Positions 16,786 through 25,741 of a stretch of 64,000 nt of DNA are shown piece by piece. How positions within the stretch are numbered: position 1 is the stretch's first letter; each line of letters begins with the position of its first letter. A program made the translations under genes and the position numbers. The stretch covers positions 1 through 64,000 of the forward strand of contig NZ_MVOL01000020.1 of NCBI RefSeq assembly GCF_002018875.1. Reading direction: 5' to 3'. The notes below the pieces were generated by a model. That model saw only the letters and a program-made list of their open reading frames with translations, was not told where the DNA came from and did no database searches. This DNA comes from Pseudomonas sp. MF4836 (GTDB taxonomy: Bacteria > Pseudomonadota > Gammaproteobacteria > Pseudomonadales > Pseudomonadaceae).

Positions 16786-17490
16786 TTACACCGGCTTGGG
16801 GATTTCCAGCCCGCGGATCACGGCGGGCCGGGCCAGGAAGCGGTCCAGCACCCGTTGCACGTTGGGGAAGTCCTTGAAACCCACCAGATCGCCAGCCTCA
16901 TAGAAGCCGATCAGGTTGCGCACCCACGGGAAGACCGCGATATCGGCGATGGTGTAGCGCTCGCCCATGATCCAGTCACGGCCGGTCAGGCGCCCTTCGA
17001 GCACGCCCAGCAGGCGCTTGGATTCAGCCACGTAACGGTCGCGCGGACGCTTGTCCTCGTAGTCCTTGCCGGCAAATTTATTGAAGAAGCCAAGCTGGCC
17101 GAACATCGGGCCGATGCCGCCCATCTGCCACATCAGCCACTGGATCGTCTCGTAGCGCGCGGCCGATTCCTGGGCCAGCAATTGCCCGCTCTTATCGGCC
17201 AGGTAAATCAGGATCGCCCCCGATTCGAACAAGGCCAGCGGCTGGTCGCCCGGGCCGTGGGGGTCGAGAATCGCCGGGATCTTATTGTTGGGGTTCAACG
17301 ACAGGAACTCGGCGGACAACTGATCGTTGGTGTCGAAACCGACGCGGTGCGGCTCGTAGGGCAAGCCGATTTCCTCGAGCATGATCGAGACCTTGACCCC
17401 GTTGGGCGTGGGCAAGGAGTACAGCTGTATCCAGTCAGCAAACTGCGCGGGCCACTTCTGGGTGATGGGAAAGGCTGAGAGATCAGTCAT
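16786..17490 (-). CDS. Glutathione S-transferase, YfcG/YghU (Nu-class) type
   Basis: This 234-residue cytosolic protein has an N-terminal thioredoxin-like domain (LYSLPTPNGVKVSIMLEEIGL, then LNPNNKIPAILDP and LFESGAILIYLADKSG). An all-helical C-terminal domain follows (WLMWQMGGIGPMFGQLGFFN). The TPNG start and the GGIGPMFGQ segment fit the E. coli YfcG/YghU disulfide-reductase group. The N-terminal extension and length suit this group. It probably acts in thiol or peroxide metabolism. It is a single gene. Confidence 0.88.
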   Translation of the reverse strand: MTDLSAFPITQKWPAQFADWIQLYSLPTPNGVKVSIMLEEIGLPYEPHRVGFDTNDQLSAEFLSLNPNNKIPAILDPHGPGDQPLALFESGAILIYLADKSGQLLAQESAARYETIQWLMWQMGGIGPMFGQLGFFNKFAGKDYEDKRPRDRYVAESKRLLGVLEGRLTGRDWIMGERYTIADIAVFPWVRNLIGFYEAGDLVGFKDFPNVQRVLDRFLARPAVIRGLEIPKPV

Positions 17491-17803
17491 GACAGGTTTC
17501 CAGTGACGGTCAGGGGGGCTGTGCCGCAGGCGCTAGAGCGGCGGCGGATCGATTATAAGCGTCACGCGGCGAGACGCATTCTTAAATCGGCAACATCCTG
17601 TGGTTAAGCTCGCTCACACCCTGGGGCCAAGGCGCATACAGTGCCATCAGCCTGCCAGGATCGAACCAAAAGCCGTGCAGGGACTCAGACAACTACCTTC
17701 GGGTGGATGCATCGCTTATGACAGGGAAAACCACAGGCCACCGCCAGGGTGCCGTGCAAAGGTTTGTCAGCCTCAATCGAATGCGCTGAAGAACACCTAT
17801 TCA
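17491..17803. other. Intergenic region between the GST and phosphatase genes
   Basis: This divergent gap of 313 bases has no open frame with protein-like composition and no clear terminator. It holds the promoters of the two flanking genes. A stretch at 17730-17780 with ACAGGGAAAACC and GTGCAAAGG faintly recalls part of a GEMM riboswitch, but I could not build the full structure. Confidence 0.4.
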
Positions 17804-18478
17804 ATGACCAAGCTGCTGAACCTCGCCAAACGCCTTAAACATCGCGGTTACATCGTGCTCCCGGCCCTGTTGCTCGTCAGCGGCCTGCTGCTGTCGCTGG
17901 AGTCCGGCGAGAGCCGCGCCCAGCCGGCCGACGGTACCCAGACCCTGGTGTTCCTGCGCCACGCGGAAAAACCCGCCGGCGGTCTCGGCCAGCTCAATTG
18001 CCAGGGCCTGAACCGCGCCATTGACCTGGCCTCGCTGCTGCCCGAAAAATTCGGCAAGGCCGACTACGTGTTCGCCGCCAACCCGACGCGCAATGTCGAA
18101 GAAGGCGAGTTCGATAATTCCTACAGCTACATCCGTCCGCTTATGACCATCAGCCCCAGCGCAATCAAGCTCGGCCTGCCGGTGAACATCGAGTTTTCGG
18201 CCAACGACACCAGTGCCCTGGCCGATGAGCTGCTCGAAGACCGCTACCACAACTCGATTATCTACACCGCCTGGTCCCACGGGTACCTGCCGGAACTGAT
18301 CAACAAGGTGGCCCAGGAAGCCGTCGGCGATAAGCGCACCATCACCGACGATTGGGCTTCCAACGATTTCGACACCCTGTATGTGCTGACCCTGACCTGG
18401 CACAACGGCAAGGCCACCCTGCTCAGCCGCAACTACAAGCAAGGCCTGGACAACGGCCAGGAAAGTTGCCCGAGCTGA
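17804..18478 (+). CDS. Exported histidine phosphatase superfamily protein
   Basis: This 224-residue protein begins with a basic stretch and a hydrophobic segment (YIVLPALLLVSGLLLSLES), so it is membrane-anchored or exported. The phosphatase motif LRHAEKP follows at about residue 47, and a second His lies in WSHGYLPEL near residue 160. The enzyme class forms a phosphohistidine on the first His. The substrate is unknown. ATG 17804 is chosen to place the hydrophobic segment near the N-terminus; its ribosome binding site is weak (GAAGA). Confidence 0.8.
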   Translation: MTKLLNLAKRLKHRGYIVLPALLLVSGLLLSLESGESRAQPADGTQTLVFLRHAEKPAGGLGQLNCQGLNRAIDLASLLPEKFGKADYVFAANPTRNVEEGEFDNSYSYIRPLMTISPSAIKLGLPVNIEFSANDTSALADELLEDRYHNSIIYTAWSHGYLPELINKVAQEAVGDKRTITDDWASNDFDTLYVLTLTWHNGKATLLSRNYKQGLDNGQESCPS

Positions 18479-18481
18479 CCC

Positions 18482-18844
18482 CTAGGCCGGAACCTGGGTG
18501 CCCTGATGGAAGATCATCTGCCAGCGCCCCTGGTCAAAGCGCCAGATCGAACTGCGGCGGGAATCGAGTGCCGGCTGCCCGGCGGTCTCGGCGCGACGAC
18601 AGCGATAGGTCGCCAGCACCAGCACGTCCGACAGACGCTTGACCGAAAAATCACTGATGCTGCGCTCGACGAACTCATCCCCGGGCAGGCGTTGCAGCAC
18701 TTCGGAACGGTGCCAGGTGCCACCGCTGGCGCCGAACTCAAAAAAGTCCTCGGCCAACAGTGCCCGCAACTTTTCGCGGTCGGCGCGGACCTCGGCCTGC
18801 AGCAGGCGGTTTTCCAGATCGAGCAATTGTTGATGCAGACTCAT
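18482..18844 (-). CDS. DUF4440/SnoaL-like small protein
   Basis: This 120-residue soluble protein has the NTF2-like cone fold pattern: an N-terminal helix (LLDLENRLLQAEVRADREKL), LLAEDFFEFGASG, and a C-terminal strand set ending WRFDQGRWQMIFHQGTQ. The family includes ketosteroid-isomerase-like and unknown-function proteins. The start follows AAGGAGGAGAA. It is convergent with the phosphatase, with stops 3 bases apart. Confidence 0.82.
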   Translation of the reverse strand: MSLHQQLLDLENRLLQAEVRADREKLRALLAEDFFEFGASGGTWHRSEVLQRLPGDEFVERSISDFSVKRLSDVLVLATYRCRRAETAGQPALDSRRSSIWRFDQGRWQMIFHQGTQVPA

Positions 18845-19116
18845 GGGGGTTCTCCTCCTTGGATAATCGACAGGCCAGGCCTCCTGGCCACGTCATCGAT
18901 GCCGCGGCATCACGCACTCAGGCGTGTTGCAGCCCGTAGGCTGAAATAAACGGCGCCCGATCATTAACCGGTGGCGCCCCCCCTGTCCAGCCTCTTGCCG
19001 CGCCGCTGACAACCCGGCCAGCACGGTACGCCGTGCCAAAGGAGCAAAAGCCCGCAGCTTTGGTTAGTCTTGCCCGGCGCCACGCGGCGACCCCAGCGAA
19101 CGAACCGAGGCCCTGC

Positions 19117-20091
19117 ATGAAATTCACCACCATCTCCATTGCCCGCAAGCTCAAATTCTACCAACTGCTGGTGTTCGACCAGGTGCTGCAAAGCGGCTCG
19201 CTGGTACGCGCGGCCCAGGCGCTGAACCTGACCCAGCCGGCGGTGACCAAGATCATCCACGAGCTGGAATCCTATTTCGACGCACCGCTGCTGGTACGCA
19301 GCAACCGCGGGGTCACGGCCACCGAGCTCGGCGAACTGGTGGTACTGCGGGCCAAGTCGCTGCTGGCCGAACTGCGCTCGCTAACCGACGAGGTCAACGC
19401 CTTTCAGGAAGGCACCGCGGGCCAGGTCATGGTCGGCACGCTGATTTCCGCCTCGACCTCGCTGCTGCCCAAGGCCATTCGCCTGCTCAAGCAACGGGCG
19501 CCCGGGGTCCTGGTGTCGTTGCGCGTAGGGCAGATGGACCAGTTGTTCCCGGCGCTCGCGGTGGGCGAAGTGGACCTGGTGGTGGGCCGGGTTCCGGACG
19601 ACTGGAGCTGGCGCAACCAGTCGCCGAGCCTGGACGTCGAGGTGCTGTACGGCGAGGAGTTGAGTGTGGTCGCTGGGGCCGCGCACCCGCTGCATGGCAA
19701 GGGCGCCATCAGCCTGCACGACCTGCACGCCTACCCCTGGGTGCTGCCGACCCGGGACTCGCTGCTGCGCCGCACGTCCGACCAGATGTTCGCCGCCGCC
19801 GGGCTGTCGACGCCGGACAATGTTGCAGAGTCGCTGTCGATCCTGACCAACCTCAGCCTGATGCAGGACCAGCGCACCGTGGCCCTGATGCCCTATGAGG
19901 CGACCCTGCAGTTTGTCGCGGCCGGCATGCTCAAGGCCTTTGATCTGGGGGCTCCGATGCAGTTCGGCGATATCGGCTGTTTCTTCTCCAATGCCCGCAA
20001 CCTGGGCCCGGCCGCGCGCCTGTTCCGCGAATGCCTGTACCTGGCCGCCCGCGAAGAATCGGACCCACAACAGGCCTCCCTCGAGACCTGA
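19117..20091 (+). CDS. LysR-type regulator, likely of the aminomuconate operon
   Basis: This 324-residue regulator has the helix-turn-helix LVRAAQALNLTQPAVTKIIHELE in the first 65 residues and an effector-binding domain with VMVGTLISASTSLLPKAIRLLK. The N-terminus resembles the GbpR/PcaQ group. It ends 103 bases before the aldehyde dehydrogenase that opens the 3-hydroxyanthranilate operon, on the same strand. A palindrome with LysR-site geometry lies between them. It is therefore the likely activator of that operon, with a pathway intermediate as inducer; this is inference. The start has only GAGG upstream. Confidence 0.85.
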   Translation: MKFTTISIARKLKFYQLLVFDQVLQSGSLVRAAQALNLTQPAVTKIIHELESYFDAPLLVRSNRGVTATELGELVVLRAKSLLAELRSLTDEVNAFQEGTAGQVMVGTLISASTSLLPKAIRLLKQRAPGVLVSLRVGQMDQLFPALAVGEVDLVVGRVPDDWSWRNQSPSLDVEVLYGEELSVVAGAAHPLHGKGAISLHDLHAYPWVLPTRDSLLRRTSDQMFAAAGLSTPDNVAESLSILTNLSLMQDQRTVALMPYEATLQFVAAGMLKAFDLGAPMQFGDIGCFFSNARNLGPAARLFRECLYLAAREESDPQQASLET

Positions 20092-20125
20092 ACCTATGTA
20101 TTCCAATCACTAATAGACAACCCGG

Positions 20126-20149
20126 AGTATTTGATTATTAACTAATACT
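20126..20149 (+). promoter_or_regulatory. Palindrome in the nba operon promoter
   Basis: AGTATT and AATACT arms, 12 bases apart, enclose a second short palindrome TATTAACTAATA at 20136-20147. The region is AT-rich in a GC-rich neighbourhood and lies 46-69 bases before the first gene of the operon. The layout fits a LysR-family site overlapping the promoter. Confidence 0.45.
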
Positions 20150-20194
20150 TGGCCTGCCTACACTCGCTCCGAAACCCAAGTTCCGGAGGTTCGC

Positions 20195-21661
20195 GTGTCC
20201 ACTGCCCTGCCCCTGTTGCGCCATTTTATCGCCGGCGAATTTGTCGCCAGCGCCAAGACCTTTGCCAACATCTCGCCCATCGACGGCCGCCAGCTGAGTC
20301 AGGTCTGCGAGGCCGACGCCCATCAGGTCGACCAGGCCGTGGCCGCCGCCCGCGCTGCCCAGGCAGGCCCCTGGGCCGCTTACAGCAGCAGCCAGCGCGC
20401 CGACATGCTGCTGCGCATCGCCCAGGGCATCGAGCAGCGTTTCGAAGAGTTCGTGGCCGCCGAAGTCGCCGACACCGGGCGCCCGGTGCATCAGGCGCGA
20501 ACCCTGGACATCGCCCGCGCCGTGCACAACTTCCGCACCTTCGCCGAGCTGCTGCGCCAGTCCGGCGGCGAGTACTTCGAGATGCGCGCCGCCGATGGCA
20601 ACGAGGTGTTCAGCTACACCGTGCGCAAACCCCATGGCGTGGTGGCGATCATCTCGCCGTGGAACCTGCCGCTGTTGCTGCTGACCTGGAAAGTCGCCCC
20701 GGCCCTGGCCTGCGGCAACTCGGTGGTGGTCAAGCCGTCGGAAGACTCGCCCTCCAGCGCCACCCTGCTGGCCGAGGTCATGCGCGATGCCGGCCTGCCC
20801 AGCGGCGTATTCAACCTGGTGCACGGCTTCGGCCCGCAGTCCACGGGCGAGTTCCTGACCCGCAACCCGGACGTCGACGCCATTACCTTCACCGGCGAGA
20901 CCCGCACCGGTTCGACCATCATGAAAGCCGCCGCCGAAGGGGTCCGTGAAGTGTCCTTCGAACTGGGGGGCAAGAACGCAGCGGTGGTGTTTGCCGACTG
21001 CGATTTCGACGCCGCCGTGGCCGGGGTCTTGCGCTCAAGCTTCAGCAACTCGGGCCAGGTCTGCCTGTGCTCGGAACGGGTGTACGTCGAACGGCCGATC
21101 TACGAGCGGTTTGTCGCGGCCATGGCGGCCGGGGCCGAGGCACTGAAGATCGGCTACCCGGATGAAGACGGGGTCAACATGGGCTCGCTGATCTCCCACA
21201 AGCACAGGGACAAGGTCCTCGGCTATTTCCAACTGGCCCGGGATGAAGGCGCGACCCAGGTCACCGGGGGCGGCGTGCCGCACTTTGGCGATGCCCGGGA
21301 CAACGGCGCCTACGTGCAGCCGACCATCTGGACCGGGCTCGGCGACGACGCGCGCTGCATGCGCGAAGAGGTGTTCGGCCCTGTGTGCCATATCGCCCCG
21401 TTCGACAGCGAGGACGAAGTGGTGCGCCGGGTCAACGATTGCGCCTACGGCCTGGCCACTGCCCTGTGGACCCGCGACCTGAAGCGCGCGCACCAGGTGT
21501 CGCGGCGTTTTCACGTGGGCATGGTGTGGGTCAATACCTGGTTCCTGCGCGACCTGCGCACCCCGTTCGGCGGTGCGCGGCTGTCGGGCCTGGGTCGCGA
21601 AGGCGGCCACCATTCCCTGGATTTCTACTCCGCGATCACCACCATTTGCGTCAACCCTTGA
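20195..21661 (+). CDS. nbaE: 2-aminomuconate 6-semialdehyde dehydrogenase
   Basis: This 488-residue NAD+-dependent aldehyde dehydrogenase would oxidise 2-aminomuconate 6-semialdehyde to 2-aminomuconate. It has the cofactor segment ISPWNLPLLLLTWKVAPALA, the catalytic Glu in FELGGKN, and the catalytic Cys in NSGQVCLCSERVYVERP, close to the hydroxymuconic/aminomuconic semialdehyde group. GTG 20195 is the start, directly behind CCGGAGG. It opens an eight-gene operon whose other products process and supply this intermediate, which favours the aminomuconate substrate over hydroxymuconate. Confidence 0.9.
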   Translation: MSTALPLLRHFIAGEFVASAKTFANISPIDGRQLSQVCEADAHQVDQAVAAARAAQAGPWAAYSSSQRADMLLRIAQGIEQRFEEFVAAEVADTGRPVHQARTLDIARAVHNFRTFAELLRQSGGEYFEMRAADGNEVFSYTVRKPHGVVAIISPWNLPLLLLTWKVAPALACGNSVVVKPSEDSPSSATLLAEVMRDAGLPSGVFNLVHGFGPQSTGEFLTRNPDVDAITFTGETRTGSTIMKAAAEGVREVSFELGGKNAAVVFADCDFDAAVAGVLRSSFSNSGQVCLCSERVYVERPIYERFVAAMAAGAEALKIGYPDEDGVNMGSLISHKHRDKVLGYFQLARDEGATQVTGGGVPHFGDARDNGAYVQPTIWTGLGDDARCMREEVFGPVCHIAPFDSEDEVVRRVNDCAYGLATALWTRDLKRAHQVSRRFHVGMVWVNTWFLRDLRTPFGGARLSGLGREGGHHSLDFYSAITTICVNP

Positions 21662-21675
21662 GCGGGAGCTTCCCC

Positions 21676-22488
21676 ATGCATGCAGCACTTCTTCAAGCCG
21701 CCGAGCGCCTGCACCAGGCCCAACTCACCGGCCAGCCCTGCGCCCCGCTGCGCGAGCTGATCGCCAGCGCCCAGGCCGACCTGCCGCAACAGGCCGCCAT
21801 CGACCTGGCCTATGCCGTGCAACGCCATAACAACCAACGAGCGATCGCGGACGGACGGCGCCCGGTGGGGCACAAGATCGGCCTCACCTCGCGCGTCGTG
21901 CAGCAACAACTGGGGGTGGAGCAACCGGACTTCGGCCAGCTGTTCGCCGACATGGCCCGGGGCGATGGCCAGCCCATCGCCTGGACCGACACCCTGCAAC
22001 CCAAGGTCGAGGCGGAAATCGCCCTGATCCTGGAGCACGACCTGACCCATGAGCGGCACACCGTGGCCGACCTGATCCGCGCCACCGCCTTTGCCCTGCC
22101 GGCTATCGAAATCGTCGGCAGCCGCATCGCCAACTGGGACATCCGCCTGCTCGACACCATCGCCGACAACGCCTCCTCCGGCCTGTTCGTGCTCGGCAGC
22201 CGCCCGGTGCCACTGGCGACCCTGGACCTGGTGCGCTGCGGCATGCACATGACCCTGCGCGGCGAGCCGGTCTCGGTCGGCGCCGGCGCGGCCTGCATGG
22301 ACAACCCGCTGAACGCCGCCCTGTGGCTGGCCGACACCCAGGTGCGCCTCGGTCAGCCCCTGCGTGCCGGCGACGTGCTGCTTACCGGGGCCCTGGGGCC
22401 GATGGTCGTGGCCCGGCCCGGCGACAGCTTTACCGCGCATATCCAGGGCCTGGGCAGCGTCACCGCCGCCTTCGCCGCCGCGCACTGA
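21676..22488 (+). CDS. dmpE: 2-oxopent-4-enoate hydratase
   Basis: This 270-residue enzyme of the fumarylacetoacetase-like hydratase/decarboxylase family adds water to 2-oxopent-4-enoate, giving 4-hydroxy-2-oxovalerate. Motifs include GHKIGLTSRVVQQQLGV, the metal-ligand region PKVEAEIALIL, and IEIVGSRIANWDI. A paralogous decarboxylase lies three genes on; the hydratase is told from it by GHKIGLTS and by greater similarity to DmpE/MhpD. It starts 14 bases after the dehydrogenase stop, with GGGAG upstream. Confidence 0.88.
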   Translation: MHAALLQAAERLHQAQLTGQPCAPLRELIASAQADLPQQAAIDLAYAVQRHNNQRAIADGRRPVGHKIGLTSRVVQQQLGVEQPDFGQLFADMARGDGQPIAWTDTLQPKVEAEIALILEHDLTHERHTVADLIRATAFALPAIEIVGSRIANWDIRLLDTIADNASSGLFVLGSRPVPLATLDLVRCGMHMTLRGEPVSVGAGAACMDNPLNAALWLADTQVRLGQPLRAGDVLLTGALGPMVVARPGDSFTAHIQGLGSVTAAFAAAH

Positions 22489-22502
22489 ACAAGGACTGGC
22501 AC

Positions 22503-23444
22503 ATGCAACCGAAAATAAAAGCCGCCATCATCGGCTCGGGCAATATCGGCAGCGACCTGATGCTGAAGATTCTGCGCCAGGCCCGGCACCTGGAGATCAG
22601 CGTGATGGTCGGCATCGACCCCGCTTCCGACGGCCTTGAACGCGCGCGCCGGCTGGGCGTGGCCACCACCCATGAAGGGGTCGAGGGCCTGCAGCGGATG
22701 CCGCAGTTCGCCGAGATCCAGATCGTGTTCGATGCCACCTCGGCCACCGCCCACGTGCGCAACGACGCCCTGCTGCGCCAGGCCCGGCCGGGCATCCGCC
22801 TGATCGACCTGACCCCGGCGGCCATCGGCCCGTATTGCGTGCCGGTGGTCAACCTGGAACACAACCTCGACCAGCTCAACGTCAACCTGATCACCTGCGG
22901 CGGCCAGGCGACCATTCCCATGGTCGCTGCGGTGTCACGGGTAGCGACCGTGCATTACGCGGAAATCATCGCCTCGATCGCCAGCAAATCCGCCGGTCCC
23001 GGGACCCGGGCCAATATCGACGAGTTCACCGAAACCACGGCCAAGGCCATCGAAGTCATCGGCGGCGCAGCCAGGGGCAAGGCGATCATCGTCATGAACC
23101 CGGCCGAGCCGCCGCTGATGATGCGCGACACGGTGTACGTGCTGTCGGCCGCCGCCGATCCGCAGCGGGTCGCCGCCTCGATCGAAGAGATGGCCGCGGC
23201 GGTCCAGGCCTATGTGCCCGGCTATCGCCTCAAGCAGCAGGTGCAGTTCGACCCGATCAGCGCCGACGCGCCGTTGTACCTGCCCGGGATCGGACGCTTC
23301 AGCGGCCTCAAGACCTCGATCTTTCTAGAAGTCGAAGGCGCCGCCCACTACCTGCCTGCCTACGCCGGCAACCTCGACATCATGACCTGCGCCGCGTTGG
23401 CCACCGCCGAACGCATGGCCCAGTCCATGAGCCACTGCCGCTGA
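22503..23444 (+). CDS. dmpF: Acetaldehyde dehydrogenase (acylating)
   Basis: This 313-residue enzyme converts acetaldehyde, CoA and NAD+ to acetyl-CoA. It has the NAD-binding motif AAIIGSGNIGSDLM at residues 7-20 and the catalytic Cys in NLITCGGQATIPM near residue 131. The downstream gene encodes its aldolase partner; the two proteins form a complex that channels acetaldehyde (DmpFG). The spacing of 14 bases from the hydratase gene shows an operon. Confidence 0.94.
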   Translation: MQPKIKAAIIGSGNIGSDLMLKILRQARHLEISVMVGIDPASDGLERARRLGVATTHEGVEGLQRMPQFAEIQIVFDATSATAHVRNDALLRQARPGIRLIDLTPAAIGPYCVPVVNLEHNLDQLNVNLITCGGQATIPMVAAVSRVATVHYAEIIASIASKSAGPGTRANIDEFTETTAKAIEVIGGAARGKAIIVMNPAEPPLMMRDTVYVLSAAADPQRVAASIEEMAAAVQAYVPGYRLKQQVQFDPISADAPLYLPGIGRFSGLKTSIFLEVEGAAHYLPAYAGNLDIMTCAALATAERMAQSMSHCR

Positions 23445-23455
23445 GGAACCGCGCC

Positions 23456-24493
23456 ATGACTGCAATCCCCAACACCCCGCTGTACATCAGCGACGTGACC
23501 CTGCGCGACGGCATGCACGCCGTGCGCCATCAATACTCCCTGGACCAGGTGCAGCGCATCGCCCGGGCCCTGGATGCCGCCCGGGTCGACAGCATCGAAG
23601 TGGCCCACGGCGACGGCCTGCAAGGCTCCAGCTTCAACTACGGGTTCGGCGCCCACAGCGACCTGGAGTGGATCGAAGCCGCCGCCGACGTGGTGCGCCA
23701 TGCCCGGATCGCCACCCTGCTGCTGCCCGGGATCGGCACCGTGCATGACCTCAAGGCCGCCTACAACGCCGGTGCCCGCATCGTGCGGGTCGCCACCCAT
23801 TGCACCGAAGCCGACGTGTCGCGCCAGCACATCGAGGCCGCCCGGGAACTGGGCATGGACACCGTGGGTTTCCTGATGATGAGCCACATGCTGGCGCCAG
23901 CCGAACTGGCCCGGCAGGCGCTGCTGATGGAAAGCTACGGCGCCACCTGCATCTACGTGGTCGACTCCGGCGGCGCGATGAACATGCAGGACATTCGCGA
24001 GCGCTTCCGTGCCTTCAAGGCCGTGCTCAAGCCCGAGACCGCGACCGGCATGCACGCCCACCACAACCTCGGCCTGGGGGTGGCCAACTCCATGGTCGCC
24101 GTGGAAGAAGGCTGCAACCGCATCGACGCCAGCCTTGCCGGCATGGGCGCCGGCGCCGGCAACGCACCGCTGGAAGTGTTTATCGCCGCCGCCGACAAGC
24201 TCGGCTGGGACCACGGCACCGACCTCTATGCCTTGATGGATGCCGCCGACGACCTGGTGCGGCCCCTGCAGGATCGCCCGGTGCGGGTCGACCGCGAAAC
24301 CCTGGCCCTGGGCTATGCCGGGGTCTATTCGAGCTTCCTGCGCCACGCCGAAGTGGCCGCCGCCCGGTACGGCCTGAAAACCGTCGACATCCTGGTCGAG
24401 CTGGGCCGCCGGCGCATGGTCGGCGGCCAGGAAGACATGATCGTCGACGTCGCCCTCGACCTTCTCGCCCACCCTCAGGAGCAGCGCCCATGA
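23456..24493 (+). CDS. dmpG: 4-hydroxy-2-oxovalerate aldolase
   Basis: This 345-residue class II aldolase of the HMGL-like TIM-barrel family cleaves 4-hydroxy-2-oxovalerate to pyruvate and acetaldehyde. It starts with the metal-binding signature ISDVTLRDGMHAVRHQY. It contains HAHHNLGLGVANS with the metal-ligand histidines and ends with the DmpF-contacting C-terminal domain (VDILVELGRRRMVGGQEDMI). The stop overlaps the start of the decarboxylase gene as ATGA. Confidence 0.94.
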   Translation: MTAIPNTPLYISDVTLRDGMHAVRHQYSLDQVQRIARALDAARVDSIEVAHGDGLQGSSFNYGFGAHSDLEWIEAAADVVRHARIATLLLPGIGTVHDLKAAYNAGARIVRVATHCTEADVSRQHIEAARELGMDTVGFLMMSHMLAPAELARQALLMESYGATCIYVVDSGGAMNMQDIRERFRAFKAVLKPETATGMHAHHNLGLGVANSMVAVEEGCNRIDASLAGMGAGAGNAPLEVFIAAADKLGWDHGTDLYALMDAADDLVRPLQDRPVRVDRETLALGYAGVYSSFLRHAEVAAARYGLKTVDILVELGRRRMVGGQEDMIVDVALDLLAHPQEQRP

Positions 24494-25281
24494 CCCCCGA
24501 TACCGCTCGTATCGCCCACGCCCTCGACCAGGCCGCGCGCCGCGCCGAAGCCCTGGTGCAATTCAGCAGCGTCACCCCGTTCAGCCTGGAACAGGCCTAC
24601 CGGATCCAGCGCGCCTCGATGCAGCACCGCTACGCCGATGGCGAACGCATGATCGGCGTGAAGCTGGGGTTTACCAGCCGCGCGAAGATGATCCAGATGG
24701 GGGTCGACAGCCTGATCTGGGGCTGGCTGACCGACGCCATGCTCGAAGAGGACGGCGGCCTGGTGGACCTGTCGCGCTATATCCACCCCCGGGCCGAACC
24801 CGAGCTGTGCTTTCTCACCAAACGCGCCATCGACGGCCCGCTGACCCAGCTCGAGGCCGCCGACTACCTGGAAGCGGTGGCCCCGGCGATCGAGATCATC
24901 GACTCGCGCTACCAGGCCTTCAAGTTCAGCCTGGAGGACGTGGTGGCGGATAACTGTTCATCGGCCGGGCTGGTGGTGGGCGCCTGGTCCCGGGATTTCA
25001 GCGGCCTGGCCAATGCCGGGGTGCTGTTGCGTGTCGACGGACGCCTGGTGGAATGCGGCTCCAGCGCGGCGATTCTCGGCCATCCGCTGCGCAGCCTGGT
25101 GCAGGCCTCGCAGCTGTTGGCCAAGGCCGAAATCGCCCTGCCGGCCGGCAGCCTGATCATGGCCGGTGCCGCCACCGCTGCGGTTGCCCTGGTGCCCGGG
25201 AGCCACGTCGCGGTGGAGATCGCCGGCTACGGCGAATGTGGCTTCACCTGCAGCGGCACCCGCCCGGGAGTCGCGCCATGA
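24490..25281 (+). CDS. dmpH: 4-oxalocrotonate (2-oxo-3-hexenedioate) decarboxylase
   Basis: This 263-residue member of the hydratase/decarboxylase family removes CO2 from 2-oxo-3-hexenedioate to give 2-oxopent-4-enoate. It shows IGVKLGFTSRAKMIQMGV, the metal site PRAEPELCFL and IEIIDSRYQAFKFSLEDVVADN. In this pathway it takes the product of the aminomuconate deaminase encoded next. Both ends overlap neighbours by ATGA, so translation is coupled. Confidence 0.9.
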   Translation: MTPDTARIAHALDQAARRAEALVQFSSVTPFSLEQAYRIQRASMQHRYADGERMIGVKLGFTSRAKMIQMGVDSLIWGWLTDAMLEEDGGLVDLSRYIHPRAEPELCFLTKRAIDGPLTQLEAADYLEAVAPAIEIIDSRYQAFKFSLEDVVADNCSSAGLVVGAWSRDFSGLANAGVLLRVDGRLVECGSSAAILGHPLRSLVQASQLLAKAEIALPAGSLIMAGAATAAVALVPGSHVAVEIAGYGECGFTCSGTRPGVAP

Positions 25282-25724
25282 CCGCCAGCCGCTCGACCGT
25301 GGTGGCCGGCAAGGCCACGCCCCGGGGGCGCTTTCCCCATATCCGGCGCGCAGGGGATTTTCTCTATGTCTCGGGCACCAGCTCGCGGCGCCCGGACAAC
25401 AGTTTCGACGGGGTCGAAGTCGACGCCATGGGCACCACCTGCCTGGACATTCGCGCCCAGACCCGCGCCGTCATCGAGAACATTCGCGATATCCTGGCCA
25501 GCGAAAATGCCGGCCTGCAGGACCTGGTGGAACTGTGCAGCTACCTGGTCGATATGAACGACTTCGGCGGCTACAACCAGGTCTACGCCGAGTACTTCGA
25601 TGAAAGCGGCCCGACCCGCACCACCGTGGCCGTGCATCAATTGCCGCACCCGCACCTGCGGATCGAAATCAAGGCCGTGGCCTACGCCCCGCTCGATCGC
25701 GGTGGCGCCCCAGAACAACAATAA
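25278..25724 (+). CDS. nbaF: 2-aminomuconate deaminase (RidA family)
   Basis: This 148-residue RidA/YjgF-type protein hydrolyses 2-aminomuconate to 2-oxo-3-hexenedioate and ammonia. It has FPHIRRAGDFLYVSGTSSRRPDNS at the N-terminus and the family C-terminal signature LPHPHLRIEIKAVAYAP, somewhat longer than ordinary RidA proteins as in known aminomuconate deaminases. Its place between the decarboxylase and dioxygenase genes fixes the assignment. The start overlaps the preceding stop. Confidence 0.88.
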   Translation: MTASRSTVVAGKATPRGRFPHIRRAGDFLYVSGTSSRRPDNSFDGVEVDAMGTTCLDIRAQTRAVIENIRDILASENAGLQDLVELCSYLVDMNDFGGYNQVYAEYFDESGPTRTTVAVHQLPHPHLRIEIKAVAYAPLDRGGAPEQQ

Positions 25725-25741
25725 AAAAGAGCACCTCGAAC

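Noticed and set aside
17725..17790. Possible c-di-GMP-I (GEMM) riboswitch before the phosphatase gene
   Set aside because: ACAGGGAAAACC and GTGCAAAGG only loosely resemble the conserved core, and I could not form both required helices. An Infernal search with the GEMM model would settle it.
22835..25281. Long Arg-rich alternative frames across the aldolase and decarboxylase genes
   Set aside because: They are out of frame with well-conserved DmpG and DmpH proteins and have the Arg/Gly/Pro-rich composition of frame shadows.
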